A stretch of DNA of 64,000 nucleotides from Pontivivens insulae. Its GTDB lineage: Bacteria; Pseudomonadota; Alphaproteobacteria; Rhodobacterales; Rhodobacteraceae. Position numbers and translations under genes: made by a program. Below the pieces are notes generated by a model. That model searched no databases. It had not been told where the DNA came from and saw nothing but the letters and a program-made list of their open reading frames with translations. Every line of letters starts with the position of its first letter. Positions within the stretch are counted from its first letter, which is position 1. This document shows, one piece after another, positions 19,223 through 28,965 of the stretch. The stretch lies in assembly GCF_900302495.1 (NCBI RefSeq), contig NZ_OMKW01000004.1, positions 496,001 through 560,000 on the forward strand. The letters run 5' to 3'.

Positions 19223-21981
19223 TTGCGTTGGGATCACTCGCGTTCCTCGCGCCAGTGCTACTCTTGGCGCTGGTAGCTCTTCCAGTGTTGTGGCGGCTTT
19301 TGCGCGCCACCCCGCCTGCGCCGGTTCGCAGGCGTTTTCCCGGGATCGCATTGCTCCTCGGACTGAAAGACTCAGAGCGTGAGCCCGCTCGCACGCCTTG
19401 GTGGCTGATGCTGCTGCGGGTTGGGGCGCTGGCCCTCGCAATTCTGGGGCTCTCTCAGCCGGTGCTGAACCCTGATCAGGTCACTGCTGACCGCGACAGA
19501 CCGCTCGTCATCGCGCTCGACGGTGGCTGGGGGAGCGCGCCGCATTGGTCCCGCATGACGGCAGAAGTGCGCACGGCGCTGGAGGGGGCCTCCCGCGCTG
19601 GCCAGCCTGTTCATCTAGTGAACCTCGCCGAAGAGAGGCCTGATCTTGGGCCACGCCCGGCCAATGACTGGTTGGGATACGTCGATGCGATGGAGCCAAG
19701 TGGCTGGCTGCCCGATCGGGAGGCCGCCGCTCAACATATCACGGCGCTTCCTGATGGCGTTTCGACTTTGTGGCTGAGCAGCGGTTTGGGCGGGCTCGGT
19801 GGGCTCGATGGTGCCTTCTCCGCATTGGGTCCGCTTACGGTCGTGCTGCCTGAGACGACGGCACTTGCAATCCGGCCGCCCCGCTCGGTCGATGGTGCAC
19901 TTGTCGCCGATGTGGTGTCGGCACGTGCTGCCGAGCCGGATTTGTCGGCAGTTCGCGTAAATGCGATCGGCCGTGATGCATCGGGTATAGAGCGGATCCT
20001 CGACACGACAGAGGTGACGTTCGAGCCGGGAGCCTTCGTTGCAGAGGCACGTTTCGCGCTGCCCTTGGAGCTGCGAAACAGGGTGACACGTATCGCGCTT
20101 GCAGCGCCGTTTGCCAGCGCCGGCGGCACGTCTCTGACCGATGACGGCATCAAGCGGCGCCGAATTGCACTCGTCGCAGGGCAGCGTAGTGAGGAGGGGC
20201 GCAGGCTGGCCGATCCGCTTCACTATCTGCGAACAGCGCTTACGCCTGTGGCAGATTTGGTTGAACCCCAGCTTGCCGAAGTGTTGGAGGCGCGCCCCGA
20301 CATTGTGATGTTGGTCGATGTCGGTCAGGTGCCGGCCAGCGTGGAAGCAGACCTACTGGAATTCATTGACGACGGCGGCATCCTTGTTCGGTTTGCCGGT
20401 CCCCGGCTTGCCGCAAGCGGGGCAGGGCAGACGATGCGCGACCCATTGTTGCCGGTCCGGCTGCGGGCTGGCGGGCGCAGTCTGGGAGGCACGATGAGTT
20501 GGGGCGATCCCCGGCGCCTGCGCCCGTTCGGCGCGAATACGCTCTTCGATGGGCTGCTTCCGCCGGACGAGGTTGAAGTCTCCGCGCAGGTTATGGCGCA
20601 GCCGGATCCCGATCTTGCAGAGCATACAGTTGCCGCGCTCGAAGATGGAACACCGCTCGTGACCGCGCGCAGCGTTGGAAATGGACAGATCATATTGTTC
20701 CACGTCACAGCGAATGCCAGCTGGTCTAGCTTGCCACTGTCCGGCCTGTTTCTCGACATGCTTGAACGCATCAGCCGATCGGTAGCTCGAACCCAGGACG
20801 AAGCGCCTCAGCTGGCCGGGGCGACGTGGGCGGCACAAGCGCTTCTGGACGGACGCGGAAATTTGCGGGATGTGGGCGATCGTCCCGGTATTGCTGGCGA
20901 GGTATTGGAACAGGAGGTGCCGTCCGCGGCGGCGCCCGCCGGGCTCTATACGGCTGGGGAGCGTAGTTTCGCGCACAATATCCTTCGTGCAGATACAGTT
21001 CTGGCACCGATGCAGCCGCCGAGTGCCGATCTTGTCCGCAGTTTCACCGCGCCCAGCCAGCGTGATTTGACGTCCCATTTTCTTACCGGAGCAATTGTTT
21101 TGCTGCTTATAGACATACTCGCAACACTCGCCCTGGGCGGTCGGCTTAAGCCAGGCGGGCGGGCGGCAATTGGCGCTCTGTTCGTTGCTGTTGCGTCGGG
21201 CTTTCCCGGCACAGGTGTTCAGGCTCAAGACGATGTGCGGGCGACCTATGCGACCTCGGAAACCGTACTGGCATATGTCGAGACGGGCGATGCCGAAGTC
21301 GATCGCATTTCACGCGCGGGGCTGACTGGGTTGTCGCTGGCGTTGACACGGCGCACGGCCATCGAGCCTGATCCGCCTGTCGCAGTGAACCTTGAACGGC
21401 ATGAGCTTGCCTTCTACCCGCTGATCTACTGGCCGATCACGGATCGCCAGCAACCCCTTTCCGAGACTGCAGCTGCAAGGGTGGACGCCTATCTGCGCGG
21501 CGGCGGTATGATGCTGATCGATACCCGAGATGCGAACCTGACAACCGGGCGGGACGGGCCCAATTCGGGTCTGTTACAAAGATTGGCGGGCAATCTTGAC
21601 TTGCCGCCATTGGAGCCGATCCCGGAAGATCATGTTTTGACGCGGGCATTCTATCTGCTCGATCAGTTTCCCGGGCGCTATATCGGGCCGCCGGTTTGGG
21701 CGGAGGCATCCCTTGCGCCAGAGACGGTGGATGGAATGCCATTCCGCACGCTCAATGATGGGGTCTCTCCGGTCATCATAGGGGCCAATGATTGGGCGGC
21801 TGCTTGGGCCGTTGATGAGACCGGCAATTTCATCCGACCTGTTGGACGTGGATTGACCGGGGAACGTCAGCGCGAGATCGCGCTGCGGTTCGGTGTGAAC
21901 CTTGTCATGTATGTGATGACGGGGAACTACAAATCCGATCAGGTTCACGTGCCCGCATTGCTCGAAAGGCTGGGGCAATGA
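19219..21981 (+). CDS. BatA-N-terminal / DUF4159 membrane protein
   Basis: This 920-residue protein starts with a BatA (aerotolerance regulator N-terminal) two-helix membrane hairpin (residues about 1-85). A long periplasmic region and further hydrophobic segments near residues 620-670 follow. The C-terminal DUF4159 domain (about 675-920) has the LRGGGMMLIDTRD core of a GATase-like fold. It is the large membrane component of the MoxR operon. Fusion of the BatA and DUF4159 parts is common in alphaproteobacteria. Confidence 0.85.
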   Translation: MIALGSLAFLAPVLLLALVALPVLWRLLRATPPAPVRRRFPGIALLLGLKDSEREPARTPWWLMLLRVGALALAILGLSQPVLNPDQVTADRDRPLVIALDGGWGSAPHWSRMTAEVRTALEGASRAGQPVHLVNLAEERPDLGPRPANDWLGYVDAMEPSGWLPDREAAAQHITALPDGVSTLWLSSGLGGLGGLDGAFSALGPLTVVLPETTALAIRPPRSVDGALVADVVSARAAEPDLSAVRVNAIGRDASGIERILDTTEVTFEPGAFVAEARFALPLELRNRVTRIALAAPFASAGGTSLTDDGIKRRRIALVAGQRSEEGRRLADPLHYLRTALTPVADLVEPQLAEVLEARPDIVMLVDVGQVPASVEADLLEFIDDGGILVRFAGPRLAASGAGQTMRDPLLPVRLRAGGRSLGGTMSWGDPRRLRPFGANTLFDGLLPPDEVEVSAQVMAQPDPDLAEHTVAALEDGTPLVTARSVGNGQIILFHVTANASWSSLPLSGLFLDMLERISRSVARTQDEAPQLAGATWAAQALLDGRGNLRDVGDRPGIAGEVLEQEVPSAAAPAGLYTAGERSFAHNILRADTVLAPMQPPSADLVRSFTAPSQRDLTSHFLTGAIVLLLIDILATLALGGRLKPGGRAAIGALFVAVASGFPGTGVQAQDDVRATYATSETVLAYVETGDAEVDRISRAGLTGLSLALTRRTAIEPDPPVAVNLERHELAFYPLIYWPITDRQQPLSETAAARVDAYLRGGGMMLIDTRDANLTTGRDGPNSGLLQRLAGNLDLPPLEPIPEDHVLTRAFYLLDQFPGRYIGPPVWAEASLAPETVDGMPFRTLNDGVSPVIIGANDWAAAWAVDETGNFIRPVGRGLTGERQREIALRFGVNLVMYVMTGNYKSDQVHVPALLERLGQ

Positions 21982-24077
21982 TCGAAGGATCGGTGATCTT
22001 CTCACCACTTGTGGCGGGTTGGCTGTTGTTGGCACTGGGCGCCGCGACAGTCGTGCTCTGCGCTTATGCGGCGTGGATGCGGCTGGGCGGTTGGTTCCTG
22101 CGGGGGCTCGGTGCTGCGGTTCTGCTCATGGCACTTGCCGGACCTAGTCTGAAGGAAGAGGATCGCGAACCGCTGGCAGACATCGCCTATCTGATCATTG
22201 ACCAGACCGGCAGCCAGTCGATTGCCCCACGACCAGAGCAGTTGGAGCGTGCGCGCCGCGCCATGTCAGAGCGGCTTGATCGCCTGCAAGCTGCGTCTGA
22301 TGCTCCGTTGGAGTGGCGAGAACTCACTGTGACAGATCCACCCGCCGCGGACGAGGAACGGGGCACCCGGATCATGGCGGCCCTTGCCGAGGCTGCGAGC
22401 AGCGCGGGCGCTGACCGGATTGCGGGTGCAATCATCGTGACGGACGGCCAGGCGCATGATGTACCGGAAACCCCCGACTTTCCTGCCCCAGTACACGTCC
22501 TTCTCACTGGGCAGGAGGACGAATGGGATCGCCGCCTTGTGGTCGAAGCGGCCCCGGCATTCGGCATTGTTGGTGAAACTGTCGAAATGACAGTGATGAT
22601 CGAGGAGCTGGGCGAGGTGCCTGCACCTGCGCGATCGTTGCCGCTCGCGATTTCGCTCGACGGGGAACGGGTCACCACGGTGCCCATTCCAGTTGGCGAA
22701 AGCCTGACATTTACCGTTCCGATTGATCGCGGCGGTCGCAATCTGCTTGAGCTTGATTTTGAAGCAGAAGGTGGTGAACTGACGGATCGTAACAATGGCG
22801 CGATTGTTGAGATCAACGGGGTGAGAGACCGCCTGCGTGTGCTTCTCGTTTCGGGGGAGCCGCATGCCGGAGGACGGACATGGCGCAACTTGCTGAAGTC
22901 GGACGCATCCGTCGATCTCGTTCATTTCACGATTTTGCGCCCCCCCTCCAAACAGGATGGCGTGCCTGTCTACGAGATGAGCTTGATCGCATTTCCGACG
23001 CGTGAATTGTTCATGGAGAAGATCGACGAATTTGATCTGATCATCTTTGATCGCTATCGCCGTCGGGGCGTCTTGCCGGTGCCCTATCTTGAGAACATAG
23101 CGCGCTATGTTGAGGACGGGGGCGCGGTCCTTGTTGCGTCCGGTCCTGCCTTTGCCGGGGTGGAAAGCCTTTGGCGCACGCCGCTTGCTTCCGTTCTTCC
23201 AGCTGATCCGACGGCACGCGTTCTTGATGACGGGTTCTATCCTACGATTTCCGATTTGGGACGGCGCCATCCTGTGACAGCCACGTTAGAGGATTTCGCT
23301 CCGGCTCCCGTCGCGGAGGATGGCACCCCGGGTTGGGGCCGATGGTTCCGATTGGTCGAGTTGGCACAGCGCTCTGGCAATACGGTAATGGAGGGAACTG
23401 ATGGCCGTCCCCTCCTGATCCTCGACCGGGTTGGCGACGGACGCATCGCTATGCTGGCATCTGATCATGCGTGGCTTTGGTCGCGCGGGTTTGAGGGAGG
23501 CGGACCACAAGATGAATTGCTTCGCCGACTTGCGCACTGGCTAATGGCTGAACCAGAGCTGGAGGAAGAGGTGCTGCAGGGCAACGTGACCGCTCAGCAA
23601 GAACTACTGATCACCCGCCGGACCCTGCTGACCGAAACGCCGGACGTTGTCGTGACAAGGCCGGATGGTGAGATGGTGTCCGTTGAAATGACGGAGCAGG
23701 CGCCGGGTCAGTGGGAAGTGACCCTTCCAGCCGAGATAATGGGGGTTTACCGTCTCGTCGATGGTGATGTGCGCGGCGTTGTGCCTGTCGGGCCGAGTGC
23801 TCCGCGTGAATTCGAAAATGCCCTTTCGACAGCCGATGTTTTGGCGCCGTTGGTGGACCTGAACGATGGCGCAGTCTTACGTGTGGCCGATGGCCTGCCC
23901 GAGTTGCGGCGCGTTGCAGAGGGTCGCACGGCGGCAGGGCGCAACTGGATTGGACTGGCCGATCGCTCTGCCTACACTGTTACAGATGTGAGCCTGACCC
24001 CGCTCGCACCTGCATGGCTTGTCCTGCTGCTGGCAGCGGCGTTTATAATAGGTGCATGGCGGATTGAGAGCCGCTGA
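21978..24077 (+). CDS. Membrane-anchored GATase/vWA-like protein of the MoxR operon
   Basis: This 699-residue protein has two N-terminal membrane helices (about 5-57), a DxTGS stretch near residue 74 that resembles a degenerate vWA metal site, and a class I glutamine-amidotransferase-like fold around 280-520 (LRVLLVSGEP, VEDGGAVLVASGP) with no convincing catalytic Cys. One C-terminal helix ends in a basic tail. Helices at both ends place the large middle part in the periplasm. It is the last gene of the four-gene operon, and its stop is 4 nt from the converging DUF599 gene. Confidence 0.8.
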   Translation: MIEGSVIFSPLVAGWLLLALGAATVVLCAYAAWMRLGGWFLRGLGAAVLLMALAGPSLKEEDREPLADIAYLIIDQTGSQSIAPRPEQLERARRAMSERLDRLQAASDAPLEWRELTVTDPPAADEERGTRIMAALAEAASSAGADRIAGAIIVTDGQAHDVPETPDFPAPVHVLLTGQEDEWDRRLVVEAAPAFGIVGETVEMTVMIEELGEVPAPARSLPLAISLDGERVTTVPIPVGESLTFTVPIDRGGRNLLELDFEAEGGELTDRNNGAIVEINGVRDRLRVLLVSGEPHAGGRTWRNLLKSDASVDLVHFTILRPPSKQDGVPVYEMSLIAFPTRELFMEKIDEFDLIIFDRYRRRGVLPVPYLENIARYVEDGGAVLVASGPAFAGVESLWRTPLASVLPADPTARVLDDGFYPTISDLGRRHPVTATLEDFAPAPVAEDGTPGWGRWFRLVELAQRSGNTVMEGTDGRPLLILDRVGDGRIAMLASDHAWLWSRGFEGGGPQDELLRRLAHWLMAEPELEEEVLQGNVTAQQELLITRRTLLTETPDVVVTRPDGEMVSVEMTEQAPGQWEVTLPAEIMGVYRLVDGDVRGVVPVGPSAPREFENALSTADVLAPLVDLNDGAVLRVADGLPELRRVAEGRTAAGRNWIGLADRSAYTVTDVSLTPLAPAWLVLLLAAAFIIGAWRIESR

Positions 24078-24080
24078 ACG

Positions 24081-24779
24081 CTAGTCCGCCAAGAGCGCCG
24101 TGCGCGACATTGAGAAGAATTCCCGCCGGATATGCACGAGCGTGGTAAGCGTGCACGCGGCGATGAACCACGCCGGTCCCAACAGCCAAGCAATCGCTGC
24201 AATGGCAAAATAGAGTGCCCGCAGCCCACGATTGAAGCTGCGGGCGGCATAGGAGTTCAGCCGAGCCGCGCGGATCGCTGTGCGCTTGGCCTCGTGGGTC
24301 GTGCCGTCATTCGGCATCGCAGCCATCACAATCGCGCAATAGCTGAACAGGCGGTTGGACCAGACAAATTTCAGGAATGCGAACGCAACGATCCCAATCA
24401 CGAGAAGGAGCTTCAGTTGGACGGCCTGTGCGGGGACATCCGGCAAAATACCGCGGCCTGCACCAATCAGCATATCCGGCTGTCCGATCACGGCAGCCAG
24501 TCCGCCGATCACGATCAGCGTTGTGGATCCGAAAAAGGCCGTGCTCTGCCGGATTCCATTGAGAATGGCGCTGTCGAAGATGCGCACATCGCGACCGGCC
24601 ATCTCCTCCATCCAGCGATAGCGGAAGCGCTTCATGAGGACGTGAACGGAGGGATGGGACGTTTCATCCTTCTCAATGCGCCAGGTCAGAACGATCCAGA
24701 TCGAAAACACCCAGACAAGTGCTACGCCATCCAGCCAGCCGAAAGTCGTAAGGATTTCAGTGATAAACGGATCACCCAT
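24081..24779 (-). CDS. DUF599 family membrane protein
   Basis: This 232-residue protein has four hydrophobic segments and the DUF599 hallmarks: RRRMPL-like basic stretch absent, but RYRWMEEMAGRDVRIFDSAI and FGSTTLIVIGGLAA present, then KFVWSNRLFSYCAIVMAAMP. The family is widespread in proteobacteria and its role is unknown. It is divergent from glcD across 137 bp. Confidence 0.85.
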   Translation of the reverse strand: MGDPFITEILTTFGWLDGVALVWVFSIWIVLTWRIEKDETSHPSVHVLMKRFRYRWMEEMAGRDVRIFDSAILNGIRQSTAFFGSTTLIVIGGLAAVIGQPDMLIGAGRGILPDVPAQAVQLKLLLVIGIVAFAFLKFVWSNRLFSYCAIVMAAMPNDGTTHEAKRTAIRAARLNSYAARSFNRGLRALYFAIAAIAWLLGPAWFIAACTLTTLVHIRREFFSMSRTALLAD

Positions 24780-24869
24780 GCTGTGCCATGCCCTCCATAT
24801 GCTGTCAGCCTGACCCTATTGCGGGGGCGATTTCGTCGCAAGTTCTGCAAAGGGACTCGCCAATCGGCA

Positions 24870-24896
24870 AAATTGGTAATATAAACAAACCAATTT
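24870..24896. promoter_or_regulatory. AAATTGGT / ACCAATTT inverted repeat before glcDEF
   Basis: Perfect 8-bp arms (24870-24877 and 24889-24896) are separated by an AT-rich 11-nt spacer, ending 20 bp before the glcD start. The half-sites ATTGGT / ACCAAT are those bound by FadR-type GntR regulators (PdhR, LldR, GlcC group), although those usually have a 3-nt spacer. The position over the likely promoter core suggests an operator that responds to a 2-hydroxy acid. No regulator gene is in the window. Confidence 0.5.
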
Positions 24897-24916
24897 CGCA
24901 AATGAGGTGCCAGCCC

Positions 24917-26347
24917 ATGCAGATGCCCGATCCCAACCAGATGATCCTCGATCGCAAGGCGCATATCGTTGCTCGTCTGCAGGACGTTCTTCCGGACGAT
25001 GCGGTGATCCATTCTGACAACGAGGTGCGCGCCTATGAGTGTGATGCACTGACCGCCTATAAATGCCCTCCGCTCGCCGCAGTCCTGCCCGCCAACACGG
25101 CAGAGGTCGCAGCCGTCTTGCGCATTTGTCATGAAGAGCGGGTGCCGGTGGTCCCTCGCGGTTCGGGAACGTCTCTTGCGGGCGGCGCGCTTCCGACTGC
25201 GGATGCGATCATTTTGGGTGTGTCCAAGCTGGCGGATGTTCTTGAGACGGATTACGACAATCGCTTCATCCGGGTGCAGACCGGTCGGACCAATCTGAGC
25301 GTCACCGGCGCGGTCGAGCACGAGGGTTTTTTCTACGCTCCCGATCCCTCGAGCCAGCTGGCCTGTGCGATCGCAGGCAACGTTGCGATGAATTCGGGCG
25401 GTGCGCATTGCCTGAAATATGGTGTGACCACGAATAACCTGCTGGGCGTCACGATGGTGACGATGGAAGGTGAAGTTGTGGAAATTGGCGGGGCGCATCT
25501 GGATGCATCCGGCTATGATCTGCTTGGATTGATTTGTGGCTCTGAGGGACAGCTTGGCGTGGTTACGGAGGCAACGCTGCGCATTCTGGCCAAGCCCGAA
25601 GGGGCCCGGCCGATCCTTATGGCCTTTGACAGCAATGAAGTGGCAGGGGCCTGTGTGTCGGACATCATACGTGCAGGTGTTCTTCCCGTCGCCATCGAGT
25701 TCATGGACCGTCCCTGCATCGAAGCTTGCGAGGCCTTCGCAAAAGCGGGCTACCCGGATTGCGAGGCGCTGCTGATCGTTGAGGTTGAAGGATCCGAGGC
25801 GGAGATCACCGAACAGCTTGAGGCGATCAAGGCGATTGCGGTCACCCACAACCCAGTTGAGATGCGAGAGAGCAAGTCAGCCGCAGAAAGTGCTGCGATC
25901 TGGCTTGGGCGCAAATCGGCCTTTGGCGCGATGGGTCAGATCAACGACTACATGTGTCTGGACGGTACAATCCCTGTGAGTGAGCTGCCGCTTGTCCTGC
26001 GCCGCATCTCGGAATTGTCCGACGAGTTCGGCTTGAAGGTCGCAAACGTGTTCCATGCTGGCGACGGCAACATGCATCCACTGATCCTGTTTGATGCGAA
26101 CAAGCCGGGAGATTTGGAAACCTGCGAGGCTTTTGGAGCGGAGATTCTGAAACTCTGCGTTGAGGTCGGCGGGTGCCTCACGGGTGAACATGGCGTTGGA
26201 ATCGAAAAACGGGATCTGATGCATGTGCAGTTTGACCACGCCGATCTTGAGATGCAGTTGCGCGTGAAAGATGTGTTCGATCCGGGTTGGTTGCTGAATC
26301 CGGCCAAGGTCTTCCCGCTCGACGTGACAGAAGGGCGTCGGCAATGA
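24917..26347 (+). CDS. glcD: Glycolate oxidase FAD subunit GlcD
   Basis: This 476-residue flavoprotein is the catalytic subunit of glycolate dehydrogenase (glycolate to glyoxylate). It has a PCMH-type FAD-binding N-terminus (VVPRGSGTSLAGGALP, about residues 76-91; GNVAMNSGGAHCLKYG) and an FAD-oxidase C-terminal domain with VFHAGDGNMHPLILFD and the CLTGEHGVGIEKRDLM signature. ATG 24917 is chosen because longer in-frame starts run through the inverted repeat. It overlaps glcE by ATGA (26344-26347). GlcD alone can be confused with D-lactate dehydrogenase, but the glcE and glcF neighbours settle it. Confidence 0.94.
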   Translation: MQMPDPNQMILDRKAHIVARLQDVLPDDAVIHSDNEVRAYECDALTAYKCPPLAAVLPANTAEVAAVLRICHEERVPVVPRGSGTSLAGGALPTADAIILGVSKLADVLETDYDNRFIRVQTGRTNLSVTGAVEHEGFFYAPDPSSQLACAIAGNVAMNSGGAHCLKYGVTTNNLLGVTMVTMEGEVVEIGGAHLDASGYDLLGLICGSEGQLGVVTEATLRILAKPEGARPILMAFDSNEVAGACVSDIIRAGVLPVAIEFMDRPCIEACEAFAKAGYPDCEALLIVEVEGSEAEITEQLEAIKAIAVTHNPVEMRESKSAAESAAIWLGRKSAFGAMGQINDYMCLDGTIPVSELPLVLRRISELSDEFGLKVANVFHAGDGNMHPLILFDANKPGDLETCEAFGAEILKLCVEVGGCLTGEHGVGIEKRDLMHVQFDHADLEMQLRVKDVFDPGWLLNPAKVFPLDVTEGRRQ

Positions 26348-27492
26348 GTGAGGTCCTTGAGCGCGTAGTGCGCCCCGCAGCCGAGGCGGAGCTGGCGTCC
26401 ATCGTGAAGGAGGCTGTGACAAGCAAATCTAGCTTCCAGATCCGGGGGGGAGATACGCGCCCCATCGGCAATCCGCTGGCGGCGGCACAGGTACTGGAAA
26501 CCGGCGGTCTGACCGGTATCACACTTTATGATCCAGGCGCGCTGACGCTTGTCGCAAGGGCGGGCACACCGCTCTCGGACATTGAGGCGGCGCTGGATGC
26601 AGAAGGCCAGATGCTTCCGTTCGAGCCAATGGACCACCGCGCATTGCTTGGGACAACGGGAACACCAACGATTGGGGGTGTCGTCGCGACCAATGCGTCC
26701 GGACCCCGCAGGCTGAAGGCGGGAAGCTGCCGTGACAGCCTGATCGGCGTGCGTTTTGTGACCGGTGAAGGCGAGGTGGTGAAGAATGGCGGGCGCGTGA
26801 TGAAAAACGTGACCGGTTATGACCTCGTGAAACTCATGGCGGGCAGCTACGGCACACTGGGTGTCATGACGGAGGTCAGCTTTAAGGTGCTGCCAAAACC
26901 GCAGGCAACGGCGGTTTTGTTGTTTGAGGGGTTGGACACCGCCGAGGCAACTGCCTGTCTTGCCGATGCAATGCGGTCCCCGTTCGATGTCTCTGGAGCA
27001 GCCCATATCCCAGTTGGGGTGGATGGTGCGCCCGTGACGATGATCAGGATCGAAGGGTTGGAGCAAAGTGTAAGCTACCGCGCCGATGCGCTTGCCAAAG
27101 AGCTGCGCGCCCACGGCACCGCAGAGATCGAGACCGACCCGGTGCGAACCGAGGCGGGCTGGCGCTACGTCCGGGATGCAGAAGCGTTCAGCGGAAAGCC
27201 TGGCGACGTGTGGCGCGTGTCTGTCAAACCGTCGGATGGCCAGAGGGTGATCGCTGCGGCGGGGGCTGAGGACGCGTTTTTGGACTGGCAGGGCGGTCTT
27301 GTCTGGCTGCGCATGGCTGAGGGTGTGCCACTTCGGGATCGTATTGCAGATATTCCCGGCCATGCGACGTTGATCCGGGGGGCGGGCCAGCGGGCCTTCC
27401 AGCCTGAACCGATGGCGCTGTCTCGCCTTGCCCAAGGACTGCGTGCGAAATTCGATCCGCATAGCCTGTTCAATCCCGGCCGAATGATCTGA
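26344..27492 (+). CDS. glcE: Glycolate oxidase FAD-binding subunit GlcE
   Basis: This 382-residue FAD-binding (PCMH) subunit is shorter than GlcD and keeps TPTIGGVVATNASGPRR and NVTGYDLVKLMAGSYG. It pairs with GlcD and the iron-sulphur subunit GlcF at the membrane face. The ATG overlaps the glcD stop. An 81-nt gap holding a weak GC hairpin (27503-27522) separates it from glcF. Confidence 0.93.
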   Translation: MSEVLERVVRPAAEAELASIVKEAVTSKSSFQIRGGDTRPIGNPLAAAQVLETGGLTGITLYDPGALTLVARAGTPLSDIEAALDAEGQMLPFEPMDHRALLGTTGTPTIGGVVATNASGPRRLKAGSCRDSLIGVRFVTGEGEVVKNGGRVMKNVTGYDLVKLMAGSYGTLGVMTEVSFKVLPKPQATAVLLFEGLDTAEATACLADAMRSPFDVSGAAHIPVGVDGAPVTMIRIEGLEQSVSYRADALAKELRAHGTAEIETDPVRTEAGWRYVRDAEAFSGKPGDVWRVSVKPSDGQRVIAAAGAEDAFLDWQGGLVWLRMAEGVPLRDRIADIPGHATLIRGAGQRAFQPEPMALSRLAQGLRAKFDPHSLFNPGRMI

Positions 27493-27573
27493 GCACCGCA
27501 ACGCCCCGGCTCCATCGGGGGCCAATACCCTTCGAGATAAATCCGGATCAGTTTCGGGACAGGATAACGAGTT

Positions 27574-28866
27574 ATGCAAACCACCTTTACGCCCGAGCAA
27601 CTGACAAACCCTGGCACCCAGCGTGCGAATGAGATTTTGCGCACCTGCGTGCATTGCGGATTCTGCACGGCCACCTGTCCGACATATCAGGTCCTAGGGG
27701 ATGAACTCGATAGCCCAAGAGGGCGCATCTACCTGATCAAGGACATGCTTGAGAATGAACGCAAGCCGGATGAGAAGACCGTCAAGCACATTGATCGGTG
27801 TTTGTCCTGTCTGGCGTGCATGACCACCTGTCCGTCCGGTGTGCACTACATGCATCTGGTCGACCACGCGCGCGAATATATCAACGAGCATTACGACCGC
27901 CCGCTGATGGACCGTCTGTTGCGGTGGACGCTTGCGCGCATTTTGCCTTACCCGAACCGGTTTCGTCTTGCTCTTGGGGCTGCAAAGCTGGGCCGACCGC
28001 TTAAGCGGTTCATGCCTGACCCGCGCTTGAAGGCGATGTTGGAGATGGCTCCGCGCGATATTCCTTCGCCCTCGCGCAACGACCGGCCACAGACATTTCC
28101 TGCGCAGGGGCAGAAAATTAAGCGTGTTGCCTTGATGACCGGATGCGCGCAGCGGGCGCTGAACACGGATATCAACGATGCCACAATCCGCATCTTGCGC
28201 CGGCACGGTGTCGAAGTCGTCGTTGCGAAGGGCGCTGGCTGTTGTGGTGCACTGACTCATCACATGGGCAAAACAGAAGAAAGCCACGGTTCGGCCGCCG
28301 CCAATATCCGCGCTTGGGTGAAGGAGATCGAGGGGGACGGCCTCGACGCCATCGTAATCAACACCTCCGGCTGCGGAACGACGGTAAAAGACTATGGTCA
28401 TATGTTCCGCAATGATGCACTGGCAGAAGACGCTGCAAAAGTATCCGCGCTCGCGATGGACGTCTCGGAAGTGCTGGAACAGCTCGATCTGCAAGGCGAG
28501 GCTGAGCCGCTGCGCGTGGCCTATCATGCGGCCTGCTCGCTGCAACATGGACAACAGATCAAGGACACTCCTAAAGCGCTGCTGCGCAAGGCCGGGTTCA
28601 AGGTTGTCGAGCCGCAAAACGGACATCTGTGTTGTGGGTCAGCGGGCACCTACAACCTGATGCAACCGGAAATCTCTGGTGAGTTGAAAGCCCGCAAGGT
28701 CGAGACATTGGAGGCAACGCACCCGGACATCATTTCTGCCGGCAATATCGGTTGTATGATGCAGATCGGGTCTGCCACCGAGGTGCCCATCGTTCATACC
28801 GTTGAATTGCTCGACTGGGCCACGGGAGGCCCCAAACCGCGGGCGCTGGTTGCGGAGGACGCTTAG
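27574..28866 (+). CDS. glcF: Glycolate oxidase iron-sulphur subunit GlcF
   Basis: This 430-residue protein has two 4Fe-4S binding motifs: Cys25/28/31/35 (CVHCGFCTATCP) and Cys76/79/82/86 (CLSCLACMTTCP). Two cysteine-rich CCG domains follow (GAGCCG, HLCCGSAGTYN). It passes electrons from the GlcDE flavins to the quinone pool. Length and motif order are typical of GlcF rather than LldE or HdrD. Confidence 0.94.
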   Translation: MQTTFTPEQLTNPGTQRANEILRTCVHCGFCTATCPTYQVLGDELDSPRGRIYLIKDMLENERKPDEKTVKHIDRCLSCLACMTTCPSGVHYMHLVDHAREYINEHYDRPLMDRLLRWTLARILPYPNRFRLALGAAKLGRPLKRFMPDPRLKAMLEMAPRDIPSPSRNDRPQTFPAQGQKIKRVALMTGCAQRALNTDINDATIRILRRHGVEVVVAKGAGCCGALTHHMGKTEESHGSAAANIRAWVKEIEGDGLDAIVINTSGCGTTVKDYGHMFRNDALAEDAAKVSALAMDVSEVLEQLDLQGEAEPLRVAYHAACSLQHGQQIKDTPKALLRKAGFKVVEPQNGHLCCGSAGTYNLMQPEISGELKARKVETLEATHPDIISAGNIGCMMQIGSATEVPIVHTVELLDWATGGPKPRALVAEDA

Positions 28867-28965
28867 ACTTCTTCATGTTCCGGCGGACCTGCCAGCTGTA
28901 GAACCCAGGTTGGCGATTGAACCCTGCATGTGCGCCTGTCATGCTGCGCCGGTGGGGAGAGCGCG

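Noticed and set aside
25948-27654. 568-codon open frame antisense to glcD, glcE and glcF
   Set aside because: It is a shadow of three clearly assigned genes, with no ribosome-binding site and no recognisable domain.
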